64,000 nucleotides of DNA from the NCBI GenBank assembly GCA_009767595.1, contig VSDK01027031.1, forward strand, positions 39,579-103,578, given 5' to 3'. The notes beneath the pieces were generated by a model. That model was given only the letters and a program-made list of their open reading frames with translations. It had not been told where the DNA came from and did no database searches. The DNA is from Symbiodinium kawagutii. Its lineage: Eukaryota > Sar > Dinophyceae > Suessiales > Symbiodiniaceae. This document shows, piece after piece, positions 1 through 13,800 of the stretch. Position 1 is the first letter of the stretch, and each line of letters opens with the position of its first letter. The translations under genes and the position numbers were made by a program.

Positions 1-1838
1 TGACCTACAGCAGTGTGAACAATCTGAGCACAGCAACAACGCAGCAAATTCCAAGAGATATTCTGCTCCTGCACCCATCGACCAGTTTCCAGTCGCCAAC
101 GGTTGGTTTCTAGTGTGGTTGATAGTAATCGCTTGATGATGGATGGGTGTTGAAGTTTAGCTGATTGGTATCGTGTTCATGGTGAATAGTGCTTGGTTGA
201 TGATGGCTAGTCATGGTTCACAATGATTAATCACTAGCCATCATCAACCAAGAATGACCATAGCACCAACAATGGTTAGTGATAGTTAATATCTGGATAA
301 TAATCCTATCAATTATATATATATATATGAGCGACGGCCAATATTTATTGTTTGGCTCAAGGTCATTTGGATTTGGTGAGTGTATCATCGTTTCTGAGGT
401 TTTGGCACTTCAGTATTATTATCGTTTTTTGGTGAGTGTATTATCGTTTTTTGGCTTTTAAGCCCACTTCTGAAACCTACGACCCTTCGAATACTAAACA
501 TGATAACGTAAATTTTGCTCGTAGCTCATATACTAGATGGTTTATACACGGGCTTGTCCAAGAATGATATACCGATAGCTGGTTGGTTACTGCATTGATC
601 ACGATCATTTGAGGAGAGGGGGGTAACCACAATTGATGGATATACCCAAATCGTTAATAAATTGCTATCAACTGATGAATTTTAAGGATGTTTTTCAATG
701 ATTGTTATTGAATTAATCATGTTTTTTATGATTGTTATTTACTGAGGCTCACGTAATGATGGTTACAGTACTGCATCTAATGATGATTAAACCCGCTTGC
801 TAATGATCAACAAATGGCGAATTTTTGGTTGTATGATGGTTAACAAAGGTTGCTGGATGGTTCCCAAATCATATCAAGCAACCATTGTTAACCATCATAT
901 TGAGCATCAACTGCTTAGTATTGACCATTGAAATAACCATTGATTAACCATTCCCACTTGCTGCTTGATGATGCGGTAAGAATGCGGATCGCCATCGCCA
1001 TCGGATGACGACCCGAAAAAATGGATCACCCAACCAGCGAAAGTGGGAAAGCGCTATGATCACGAAGCATAGGTGGTGATTTACCATCACGAATGGTGGG
1101 TTGTTCAACAATCAACCAATTGGCTTACAGGAGAAATGCCAGGAAACCAACATAAATGATACTGGTTGGTGGTTGAACCACCCCTATGAAAAACATGAGT
1201 CAGCCAACTATTTATTGACAATTACTAGGGAAAATGAAAAGAGTTTGAACCACCAGCCAGGATATAATGATGGTAAACAGGGGCACTTTCCTGGGCAGTT
1301 TCCTACAACGAATTTCTTTAATGATAACGGTTGCTGATCATCAATTGGCAATAATCAATCTGCTCACGCCTTATCAAGTCTCATTCTTGATTCGGATCAT
1401 GATCAGCTGTTTTTGATCATCAAGAAACCATAATTTACTCATCATTTCAAGAGCACAAACCGTCAATTCACCACCAGTTTTGCCCGTAATGTAGCTCTGG
1501 CTGCTGTACATCACCCAACCACCAGTAACCATCCATTAACCACCAGTAACCATCCAGTAACCATCCATTAACCACCAGTGACCATCCATTAACCATCCAT
1601 TAACCACCAGTAACCCACAGTGACCATCCATTAACCATCCATTAACCACCAGTAACCACCGGTAACCATCCATTGACCACCATTAACCATCCATTAACCA
1701 TCCAGTAACCACCAGTAACCACCGGTAACCATCCAGTAACCACCAGTAACCACCGGTAACCATCAACCAAGAACCAGCTCTGATCCGCTCCTAACTGGCA
1801 ACTGGCGATTTCAATCAAAGGAAATCATGACGATCAGC
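1..1838. other. Region beyond the last recognised exon
   Basis: No convincing coding stretch was seen. It holds mixed GGTT/AACC repeats (120-270, 770-950), a family B element, and a dense ACCAGTAACCATCCATTAACC-type minisatellite at 1500-1760. It could be 3' UTR, intergenic DNA or a further intron. Confidence 0.5.
1161..1260. mobile_element. MITE-like family B, copy B1
   Basis: The termini are CTGGTTGGTGGTTGAACC and its complement, here TTGAACCACCAGCCAG. The core has the family phrase CCTATGAAAAACAT, then CAACTATTT and TACTAGGGAAAAT. It is about 100 bp with no coding capacity. Confidence 0.75.
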
Positions 1839-1868
1839 TCAGCGCCGCGGCGAGGTGATGGCGAGGAA
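1839..1868 (-). CDS. Possible last exon ([13 protein letters not shown])
   Basis: This GC island lies between AACC repeats (1500-1765) and GGTT repeats (1880-2110). After CTGAG|TTCCTC it reads FLAITSPRR followed by TGA, in phase with the alternative donor of exon 45. The flanking pattern suggests an exon; the coding evidence is too short to be sure. Confidence 0.3.
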   Translation of the reverse strand, partial: FLAITSPRR

Positions 1869-4800
1869 CTCAGAGTTGACAATGGTTAATGATGGTTAAC
1901 TTGTTGTTAACTAGTTGTTAACCACTGATTATTAATGTGGTTGATGATGGTTAATAATGGTTAATGATAGCGAACCAATGGTTGGTCATTGGTTAGTGGT
2001 TCATGATGGTTAACTAGTTGGAGATTACGTGATTCTTAATGACTGATCAATGATGATTAATAATGACATTTGACAATTCGACAAGGGTTCATGATGGTAA
2101 AGAACAGTCGCTCCCATTCGGTCCGCAGTCTCTGTTACTCCCCAGCAGCTTGCAGGGAGACAACACGGCAACTAGCAACTGAGGATTGCACTAACCGAGA
2201 GCGCTTCACACAAACTCAACAAAGAGAATCAGCAAACCTGCAGAGAAAAGCCAAACTACCTTCAGCATTACAATGAATAGTAGCACAAGAAGCAACTCTG
2301 AAAAGTGTTTGATGGCGGGTAGCAAAAATATGACTAACTATGGTAAATTCCAGTGTATGCTTGTTGTAATCATGGCTGAGTTAGTTTAACATAGTCTAAG
2401 TCTATTCACAACCAGTTGGCTTCATCACTGATCATCACATCATCAATCCTGATCAACAACTCATCACTGAACCATCATTCAACCATCGTTAACCACTATC
2501 AACTATTCACCATCATTAATCATCAGTACTCCATCAAACAATCATCATTCAACCATCACTTGATCACCCCTAGGGCTAAGGGTTCCACCACATTCCACTG
2601 CTCTGCTGAGCGGCCAAGCTGTATGTACAACGAGGGGCCCCCTTGATCGCCGATCATGGCGTCGGCCCCGGCTCGGGAAAGCATTGCTTCACCTGGTGGG
2701 TCAGCAAAATGGATGGTCAATGATGCCAAGGACTGATTTATGTTGGTACATGATGATCATAATGGTTCGTTGATGGGTCATGGATGGTGCATGGATGGTT
2801 AACGAACGTTTCATGGATGCTAAATGGAAGGTTAATTCATGGGTTAATAACGATTGATGATGGTTGATCAATGGACATGATGAGCCAAACCCTTTCAGTT
2901 GAACCATTCTGAATGATGAACCTGGAGAGTATGGATGAGACGTTTAAGTACGTGGGCGCACATTCCTTCCTATTCACTGTTCTTTGACCACTCGTCAAGC
3001 CTCATCCATTTACATTGCCCTGGAGTAAACCATTAACGCATTTGCAATGCCTGTATTGATCACTGAGTGTTACTGATGAACATCGAATTAGCATAATGGG
3101 TGTTCCCATTCAATATTCACTCATGTTGATCAATACTCAATCAGTAGCATTTTTAACACCCCTTATTCGATGCTCATCAACTCATTGACCACTCGAGTAA
3201 ACCAATGTTCCTGGACTCTTCCAGGCACCATCGCCGTCACTGATCAGCGGCTTGGGGGTGGTGAGCAGTTACTGTTCCCTTCATCGAAACGCGAACGAAG
3301 CCACGTTTCAATGAAGGGAACATTCGATGTCCGACACGACAATTAACCACCAATGATTCACGATTCTTAAGAATGATTGACCATCAATTCATGATTTCAA
3401 AGATAACATATCAGTAGAGGGTAGCTCCCAAAAGCCTTGGTTTGCCATTAAAATGGTACTGTAACCCCCCCCTCCCAATTGATAAACCTAGGGTTCATTC
3501 ATCCAGGGTAAACAATACTAATGAACCATAAATGATCTCCATCATTTGACTTCATGTATCATCCCTGCCATCATTTGCTAATCATCAACCACTCTTGTCC
3601 GCCAGTGACCGTCAGCTCAACGCCACTGATTAAGCTGTATTTCACCCTCAATTGACCATACTTAATCGTTAATTCATCATTTATGAACCATCATTAACAT
3701 CGGTTTTACCATCTATTCACCACTTTTTCACCAATCCTCAACCATCAACCCCCATGAGCTCTTCTTTACCAGCATGATGAAACCAGCAGTTAATCAGCAT
3801 TCAATGACTATTTGCCCATCATTAGTGTACAAAACCATTCCATCGTTTACCATATGAAAACCATTAATCGTAAATCATTAGTGAAGGCTTATCAGTCAGT
3901 CAATTATTGAACTATGTATCTATGTGTATGATTCAATCGATAAGTGGTGGTTAAATCCCTTTATGAACCATCTATGAACCATTCATTGACCATTTAGTAT
4001 CAATCAGTTAAGCACCAGTGAACAATCATCAGGTTCACAACCAGCATCAACCATCTACGATCATCAGCTGAGCTATGGTTGACCCTAGCAGTTTCACCAC
4101 CATTGATTAACATCAGCCACGATTGACCATGACTGATCACCACTAACCATCAATAACCATCAAACAAGCAACATTCAACCATGTCTTAATCATCATTAAT
4201 CCCCATTCATCAATAACCTTTCACCATCAAACAACCATCATCTAAACAGTGTTAATCATAATTAGCCACTATTCATCATCATTTAAGAACCATTAAGCAC
4301 CACTACTCCACCAATTGATCGACCATTGACCCACCATGAATCCACCCAAAATCACCATTAACTCATCTCTAAGCAGCACCCGTGCTACCCCGCTGCTTCG
4401 ACTCCGAGCTGCACAAAGGTCTGCATGGTCCTCGGGGTGTACTGCATCCAGGTCCGAGGGGACCTGAACGGGGCAAAGCGCGCCGTGCGCGGGAAGCGAG
4501 GCATGGTGAATGGTTAGTTTAGAATGGTTAGATCCTCCTTCACCTTTAGTATGGTTGGATCCTCCACCATGGTTCCACCTCAAATATCAATTTTTCGAAT
4601 GGTTAGTGGATTTGATATTCGAGGATGGTTAGTGGAACGATGGTGGAACATGTTGCAGTACCACGATAAAAAACAACTTTTTTATCATTCAAAACATGAA
4701 TTTAATGGTTAAGGTGGTTTGATCAATACCGATCGAACGATCAGTACCATCAGTTGAAAATGATGCGGTTTCGAGGCATAGTGAAGGAGGTTGTTTCGAT

Positions 4801-7800
4801 GGTACTGATTTTTGATGATGCTTAGTGGCGAATTATGATAGAGGTTATATGATTAGATGAGGGTTGATGGTCAATACTGGCGATCGGTCTAAGCGGTGAT
4901 GGGACTGGTAAGGTGATGATCTAAGGAGCTGAAAGGCTTCTATATGTCGTGGATAATAAGGGTGGGTAGTAATTGTAGTGATTCATTCATTCATTCATTA
5001 TGGGGATTTCTCAAAATTCCCAAAATGGATGGTTTGTTGCTGTAAATTGTTCATATTGGACGATTTGGGGGGTCTCCTATTTTCAGAAGCACCCATGTGT
5101 AGACTTAGCGATGGGGGTTCGTAAGACTGCGAACTTAACTCGTGGTTGATGATAATGAGCAGTCAGGAGTGATTTGTAGTGGGAACCAGCAGTAAACCAA
5201 CGTCACATGCATATCACATGCTTCATGATGGGTTGGTTTGTTAGTGCTTTGTTGCTAGGTGTCAGGCAGCATTTTCTGGACACGGGAACCCATTCACAGT
5301 CAGTGATGATTTCTGCTGTTCGCAAAGCCATGGTTGGTTGATGATGCGCCCCGTCATAGTTGATCATGGGTTTGATCTATGTTGATGTATTGATGGCAAA
5401 TGATGGTGAAGGATCGTTGACACTGCTTCAATGGTCAAGGAGGCAGGGATTGTCAATGACGTTGAATCAGGGTTTATCCTTCATCTTGCTTCATTACGGT
5501 TCAGGATAGTTTTAAATTTCGAACGCGGGTTGAGGTCAATGACTCCAGGATGGTTCCAAACTCGGATTCCTTAGGTGGGGACGCAACGGGTAAGACCTTC
5601 AACCATTGTTGCTGTCACTAGTATTGCTCATGTACCTCTCCTGCTCACATTGCTACGGGCCAGTTTAGGCTACCCCTGGCCCCTGGCTGTTTATTTCCCT
5701 GATGAAACGTGTCCAACTGCTGGGATGTTCGTCCATTTCGGCGGGCTGCTAGTGACCGGGACCCACATCCCAAATAAACAGAAGTGTCTGTGTGCTAGCT
5801 TGACCCAGTGCACAATGTAGCCTCAGAAAAACGGTCCCCTTTACAACAGGCCAACTGTCAGCAAACGTAGTGGACTGCGGTGGGCTTTCCGTGGTGACCT
5901 GACACTTCTGTTCACCAACTTGTCAATGTTCTCGATCATCCTGCTATTGACTCTTGACCATGCCATCAGTTCTACCACAACTGCTAGTTGCGCGAGAAAA
6001 AGAACAACACTTAGAACTTAGAAGTGCTGGACAATTGTTCTACCCAACTACCCAACTTTCATCATTATGGTTGCTTGTCATCCCTTATAATTAGCTATTA
6101 CAAATGGTTAGAACATGTTAGACACGCCATTTTTCATGGTTGGAACTCCCCAACTCTTCAAAATCCCCAACAGTTGGCTCGACTGCAACGCCCAGGGACG
6201 AGGGCAGAGGCATGGTGTGATATCCACTCGAAGGGCTTACAAGCCTTGGAGCCATGCTTGAAGCTGGTTGAGCTACTTGCATGATGAGTCCACTTAGTAG
6301 CTGGTTAGTAACCATGGGAATTAATCAGTAAGGGTTACTAACCAGTTGCAAAGTAGCTCATGGGAACTAGTAACCAGGTTAATTACTTATCGTTGATCAT
6401 CCCACTTACTGGTCAGTAGCCATGGGAATTGTGACCTATCTATCAATGATGTAACCCCCCAAAAAGGGTAGTCACAATCCTGATGGTTCCTAACCAGTAA
6501 GTGGGAGGATCATCCAAGTGGTGGTGAGACTATGGTTTTGTCAGTCTATGGCAATAGAACTGTTGGTTGAGTTTATGCTTGATGCTTAGTCTGTGGCAAG
6601 TCTATGGCCGGCTCGAAGCACTCCCAGCTGGTGAGAAGCGTCATGCTTGGTACATGACTGGTGGTTTCAGCTGCCTGAGCCTTTTCGGACCAGCTGAGGC
6701 ATCGGGAGATCTACTGTCCCTCTGTCATATTGGGAGAAGGATTGGCCTAGACAATCAACCAACCATCCCAAAGTCATTAAGAAAAGGAAAAAGACATATA
6801 GAAGCACCAACTAGTATATTTCTGTCCAACAAAGGCTGAAAACCAATCAGGATAGTCCTGACAACCGGTTCGTGGGGGCGTGTCCCAACATGAGTGTAGT
6901 TTGGAATGGTTTGCGTCCTGATTCACCACTCCCAACCATTCGGGACTGCTGTTCGCAAGTGGTTGATGCTTGCTGGCTACGGGTCAACTCCCCAGTAGAT
7001 CCATCAGGTTGACACTTTGGACAATCATCCCGTATAAATAGATAATCACGAAGCAATTTTTCTCAGTGCGCTCCTACACCTCAAGCGGTTCCGAACGTGT
7101 GAACTCGCACTTCACCACATCAGCTGACCCTCATCTCACCAACACTTAACCTGGTTGGTGGTGTTAACCGGCAATAGAAAATAAGCTTAACAACCAACCA
7201 ACCATGAGTGAATACCCGTGGGAAATAAAACATGTGTATCAAAGTGCCACCTACTCGTTGCTGGTTATCACCTCCTGTCAACGTGTGGCTGGATCCAAGC
7301 TCCCACCGGCGTCACCTGACAGTCCCTTACCATTGACCATCATTAATCCTCCAGCCATTTGTTAATACATTGGGGAAAATAAAACATATGAATCAAACCA
7401 CAAGCTTACAATAATAGTTGGTTGTTATACCCTACTATCAACCATTCTTAATGGTTCTATCCCACCAGCCAGCCAGTAACCTTCGCCATCATTCACCAGC
7501 AGTTCCCAGGCTTCCCTTCCGTCCAAGCAACACACCCGGCGGCGGCATCGCCGGTACGGGCACACCGGGGCTGCGGGGGCTCAACGGAGCTGTGGAAGTA
7601 CCTGATGAGAGCTGTGCAGCAGTGGAGGGTTAGTTAATGCGTGGTGGATTGCCTATAACTAGGACTATGCTATGGTCATAATATGCTTATAGTCTGTCTA
7701 TGTATATATATAAATATAAATAAATATACATATATATATATATATATTGGATGGTTGTATACCAATGGGTACATGGTTGTAGCTGTGGCTATCACTAAGC

Positions 7801-10800
7801 AACTATCAGAAGTGAATGGTGATGACCAACCCTGCTTAAGTTATTCGGTCCTTTGCCATCCCTTCGCCATCATAAACCAGTATTCACCGTTTATTGGCCA
7901 TGACTAACCATTACAAACGAGTATTCACCATATATTCAGCATCATTTCACCACATATTCACCATCATTTTCACCATTCTAAACCATCAATTCACCATCAT
8001 CAACCATCATTTTCACCCTTCTTAGCCATCATTTTCACCATCATGAGCCTTATCATGAGCCTCTAAGTATAACCAGCCCATGTCACCTTCCCAAAGGACT
8101 GCCGCTGCCGCCCCCGCCTACGGGCGATCGATTCCGCACCAAGGGTTCACGTCTCATGAGGCCGCGGCCCGGGCCCGAGCCAGGCGTACCTGGCAACCAA
8201 GGAACTCGATGGTTAGCATATGGTTATTGGATGGTGGTCGGTTCCTGTGGTTAATTAAGGTTTGTGAATGGATTATAATGGTTCTCTTAGGAACCAGCTA
8301 GAAAGCTGGTCAATTATGTTATTGGTTAATTATGGTTGGATGGTTGGTATATTGACTGGTGATGGGCAAGGTTGGTGATTGACGGTGGGTAATGATGGTT
8401 GGTAATGGTTGAATGGTTAGTCAATGGTAGTGGTGATTGAAGATGGTTTGTACTTAATCAATGGTTGTTGGATGGTTGGCTCCTTTGGTTAATTGTGGTT
8501 GGTGAATGGATTACAATGATGCTTGACGTAAATGGTTAATGATGGCTATTAGGCTGATCAACAATGGCTAACTGTAGGGGAAAATAGATGGTTGATGATG
8601 GATAGTAATGGTCGATGATGGTTGGGCATGGTTGATGGTGGCTAATGGTCAGTAATGACTACTGATGCTTGATCATGGTGACTAGGAATGGTCAAAGATG
8701 AGTAAAGATGGTGAGGGATTAATCAATGAACAAATGGTTGCTAATGGTTATTGGATGTTGGTAGTGGTTGAATGGTCAGTAATCGATAGTAATGGTTGAT
8801 GATGGTTAACTGAAATGGGTGATGGTGACTAGTAATGGTCAATGATGGTTAGTACTTGATTAATGGCCAATTTGCATGGTCAATTTGGAATTGTTAATGA
8901 TGGTTCGCGATGAACCAATTAGCAATGGTTTATGGCGGTGAGTCATGGACAGTAATGGTTAATGATGGCGTGTGATGCTTAGCATTGGTCAGTACTTACT
9001 CAATGGCTACTGTAACTTAAATGGATAACTTTATTAATGTTTAAGTTAAATGGCTGATGATGGTTTAAGCAAAACATATGTTCTGTTGACTACAATTTCT
9101 ATTTGTCTGCACTTTTCGTTGGTGATTTTCAGGCTCTGGGGCAAGGCCCTGATGGGTCATGCTGGAAAAGCTTTTCGGAGTTACGGTGTCATCCAAACAG
9201 TTTGCACCAAACCACTACGATGATAGGCAAATGACTAGCTAAAATGCATCACGGTTCCAACGGTTGTAATCTGTAATGGTTTACGACCACTTGTTGGCAC
9301 CGATCTATCATCAACCAGTTGTTGGTTGGCCATGATTGTCAGCTTTAAGTCCTGGTTGCCCTACAATGGTGATGCGACTTCCACTCTTTATAGAAGAGCC
9401 TTGATCAACAGGAATGGCCACACTAGCGATCCTGGTTTCAATATTCAATTCACCCGAGAATTTCCCACATATTTTAGCAAATGATGCAAACTGGGGGCGA
9501 TATGAGTTGCTCAAGATTCGCCTTTGACCTTTAATTAGACTTTTACTGGTAGATACCCTGGTTACGACCTAGTGAGTTAACATAAGTTAGTAAACATAGC
9601 TAAGTTATAGCTTAGTTAACATAGGTTAGTTAACCTTGGTCAGTTAACATAGACTAGTTCACTCGTAGCTACAGTTCCCACTGGTACCCTCACCAGCTGA
9701 GCAGCGCCGCCCTGCCCCGCACCTCCCCCGCTGCTGAGCCCGCAGCCGGCCGAATTGCAGCCGGAGCCAGGGAAGGTCGTGAGGCGTCGAGCCGTGGTCA
9801 GGAGCGAGCCATCTGTGGACACCTTAGGAGGTGTCAGGGGCCACCACTAGGCTGTTGCTGGGGTTCTCTAGCTGCTGGTTATGGTTGTGAAACGGCCCTG
9901 AAGGAATAGGTGAGTCCTGAGCACTTGCCATATAGCCTGGTTTCAGTGTCAGAGCCATCAAAAAAGATGTTATACCCATGGTTGAGAGTCCAAACCCAGC
10001 AACTAAGCTGTCGGTGGGTTATACAACAGTAGCTGTTTGGTAGGTTTGTCGGGTCAAAAATCGTGTTGTGAGCCCTGGTGAGTCAGCAAAAGTCCAAGCC
10101 ACACCACCGATGAGGTCCCGCAGGGGTCCATGTCGTCTCTGTAGCTCCTCACAGCGTTACCCCAGCAGTTGATGGTGCCGTTGGTTGAGGGATGGTTAGT
10201 GGTGATGATTGCTGGTTCAGCACTAGCTGTTGAGGATAAATAAATAAATGAAACAAAAATATATATAGACAAAAAACTAGACGCATGACTTCTGAGGATT
10301 TGTTCTTGAAGATGGCTTTTAAGGACGCTTCAGAATGGTCAATAGTAGAAAATCATCACAACTCACAATCAAAAAGCGCCGTCACAACGCTCATATTTCT
10401 GTTGAAACGAGACGATCTCCCAGGAGTCCAATGTGGCTTTCGACTGGGCAATGCGAATCATGGACTTGGCTACCATTGTGTTGTGCTCCACTGCTGGACA
10501 TGCGGCTGGTCTCACCAAAGAGCTCGCCCATGAAAAACCCTGATTCAAAGGCTGGTTTCTCAAAAAAGCGGTCCCCCTAAATCATCCTATGTATATACAT
10601 ATATATATATAAATATTTAGATAAATATATTATAATAGCTATCTATCTACATAAATATAACTATATACACAATTGAATACTTACAAACGAATGCATATCT
10701 CTATAAACATAGCTTAGTCATTCATAGCAATACACCAAGCATTTTTGAGCAACCCCCCCACACAACTGTTGTTCCTTGGATCAGCGACCCGGCAAACCAG

Positions 10801-13800
10801 GTCTGATGGGCTCCTGCAGCTCTCGGATGAGCGCGGTGATGCGATCTTTATAGGCGGACTCCACGTCCTCCTTCTCCTGGGGGGGCTGGTAGCGCTAGGG
10901 GCTGGGGCTGCTGGTGATGAGATCCCAAAATCCTGGGCCAATCCCGGCGATTCCAAAGCCAACGATGTGAAGGGATGCTGACCGAAAAACTGGTGACTCA
11001 GCTGATTATGGCTGTTGGTTACGAAATGTGAAGGGATGCATTTTCTTTTTGAGGAGTCACCTAGGCTGTTGAGGCACCTGTCTTTTGAACAACGGCCATT
11101 TTTGGTAGGAGTGAAAGTCCAAATTATGAGGGGGGATAGCGCCATGTTTCCGGTTGTGGACCCAACTGCCATTCATGACAACTGTGGGTAACGAGAAATG
11201 CCGGCAGATTCGTATCACACTATCTACAAACAAACACATGAATTCACAATCAAGTAGAATGATTGATTCACATTGGAAGCATCCCAGCTGCATCCCAGTT
11301 CCAATAACCCAGGGATTAGTACCCACCAATTCACCAATCATTGACTTTCATTGTGGTTAAATAACTTGCCGCATTTGCAAACACAAGGATTCACCGTTCG
11401 AAAAAACACTTGGACAAAGAATTGCACCTGCGAAGCAACCAACCAACCGACCGACCAACCGACCGTCCAACCAACCAACCAACCGACCGACCAACCGACC
11501 AACCAACGAACCACGCTGGGTGGATCTCATCACTACTTGGAGACCAATATGTGCTGCGGAAAGCGTCCTTCAGCTGTTGCCGTAGCATCTGAATCTCAGC
11601 ATCTTCAGCCTTGCAACATGACGACTGTTGCGATCTGGCGAACTGGGTCATTTTGCAAGGCTATAAAGATTGATGGTTAATGCTATATTTATGGCCATGT
11701 GAATGCTATTAACCATCAATTGTATGCTAAGCATCTTTAATTAATAGGGAAAACAATGGTGATAGGGAACCAGGGGGTCTAAGGGTGAACTGACCCACAG
11801 CCATCTGCGATCAGTGGGTGAGTTCAAGATGGTGATAGCTACGGACACTTTGCGATGGTGAGTCACTACTAAGGGCTGCAAAACCATTCAATAGCCACTG
11901 GTAAGCATGGTCCAGAAACATGGTGAAGCATCAACGCAAACACTACTAACCAGCAAAAACCACCACTTGCCATCAAGACACACTACTGACCAGCATAAAA
12001 GATGAGTAGGTCTCAAAAACCATCATTAACCGTTTCTTAAACATCATAAATCAAGGTTAAGCGTCATAGACCTTCATTCACCGTCATACTAGGCAGATTC
12101 GATAATTAAGTTTGATCAAGAGATTAGATAGATTAGATAGATTAGATACAATGGATAGATTGTTTTATTACCTATTTCTGAACTAACGGTGATAGTTTAA
12201 AAACTAGAACTTACTGCTTTCTGAACGTACTGTTTTCTGACTAGATAGATTAGATACACTTAACATGAACTAGATAAGTTCTTAATGAGTAAGGAGCCTG
12301 GATAGGAGCCTGGATAGATTCATTCAACCGAGCCGTTCGTTGTCCCATGAACAACCACAGCTCCACTTTGCAGCCTTGCGAGGCGACAGCTTTGCACCAC
12401 CTGACGACACGTCGTGGAACGGTCACGATCGTCTCTCGTTGACCCGGAACGGGGAACGTCGGGCCAATCATGGGCTTTTGATGGTTAAAGAATGGTTGAT
12501 AATGGTTGATCAATGGGTGATTCTTGCCACTATAGTGGGTGATAACTGGTTGAAAAGTGGTTGATTGATGGTTTAAACAAGTGGTTTAACCTAATGGTTT
12601 AACCTAATGGTTGGTCATGGTTGGTTAATAAATGGTTCATAAACGGTTGATAATGTTTGATTCTTTCCACTATAATGGTTCATGAATGGTTGATTCATCG
12701 CTGACAAGGGTTGACAATGGTGATTACGATGGTTCATGATGGTGATAATGATCATTAGTGGCTAACGAATCATCAATAATCGTGGCAAATGGCAAAGTCA
12801 ATCAATGCCTAAGGCTAATCCAGGGTCATCATGGTATATACAATAGTGGCTAATAATGGTTGTGATGGATCGTAATCTGGGTAAATAATGGCTAGTTAAC
12901 TGGGAATCATGTTTGACAATTCACAATGGCAACGAGGTAATGCTTTCGCTGATCGTGGTTACTCAACAGTGAATAATCATCAAGGATATCAAGGGCTAAT
13001 ACTAATAATGATTGATAATGGTTGCCAATTGCTAATGATGGTAATGAGCATGGTACTAACCATGATGGTTAATAATTGCCTGACAATAATGGTTATTTCT
13101 AGTCATGGTACATAATTGCGGATACTGGGTAATGAAAATGATTCACCATGTTTAATATCAGTCATGAGCATCATTGGACGGATCAGTTGGTTCTCCTGGT
13201 TGGGTGGTTCCCCCATCAATAACCATTGCTGTCCCGAATTATTGTTGGTTATGATCCCCCAATATTGGTTGATTAATATTGACCCATAGCCACGTGCTGA
13301 TTTTTCCATGATTTGGTTGGTTAATACAAGCCATTTTTGATGGTTCATATTGACCCATAGCCATTTGGGTGTTTCTCAAAATAGGGGACCCCCGAATCAT
13401 CAACTATTAACAATTTATAGCAATAAACCAGCTATTTTTGGGGCCCCCTGTTTTGAGAAACCACCATTTGGAGGATCCCAAAAATTCTTCAAAAAACCTT
13501 CCCCAAGGCGCTACATCCATCCCATCGAACCATCGATCGATCCCAGGCGCCCCCACCCACGACGGCCGATTGCTTGCTGCTTCCTCTGGAGGGCGGCTCC
13601 GAATCACCTGGGACACGTGCGTGCCGTTGGTTCGCCAGGCGCCGTGCCTTCTAAAGGAGCAAAGCACATGGCGAAAAATTGATACGTTTTCATGGATTCA
13701 TTGCCATATCTTTTTTTTAGAAATATGACTTAAATGATGAATCTATGAATTAACAATGGTTCATTGATGATTGTCATATTTTATAATAGCTCAATGTCAT

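Noticed and set aside
335-365. TTTGGCTCAAG resembling the end of the dinoflagellate spliced leader
   Set aside because: Only about 10 of 22 bases match and the 5' part is absent; this is no support for a retrocopy relic.
10714-11172. 152-codon minus frame around 10.7-11.2 kb
   Set aside because: It reads exon 38 in the wrong frame. The +1-shifted frame gives the coiled coil [12 protein letters not shown] bounded by splice sites.
11351-11680. Open frames of 109 and 86 codons with Pro/Thr/Gln or Trp/Val/Gly repeats around 11.4-11.6 kb
   Set aside because: Most of their length is the CCAA/CCGA tetranucleotide array translated in frame; only the minus segment 11565-11609 is a credible exon.
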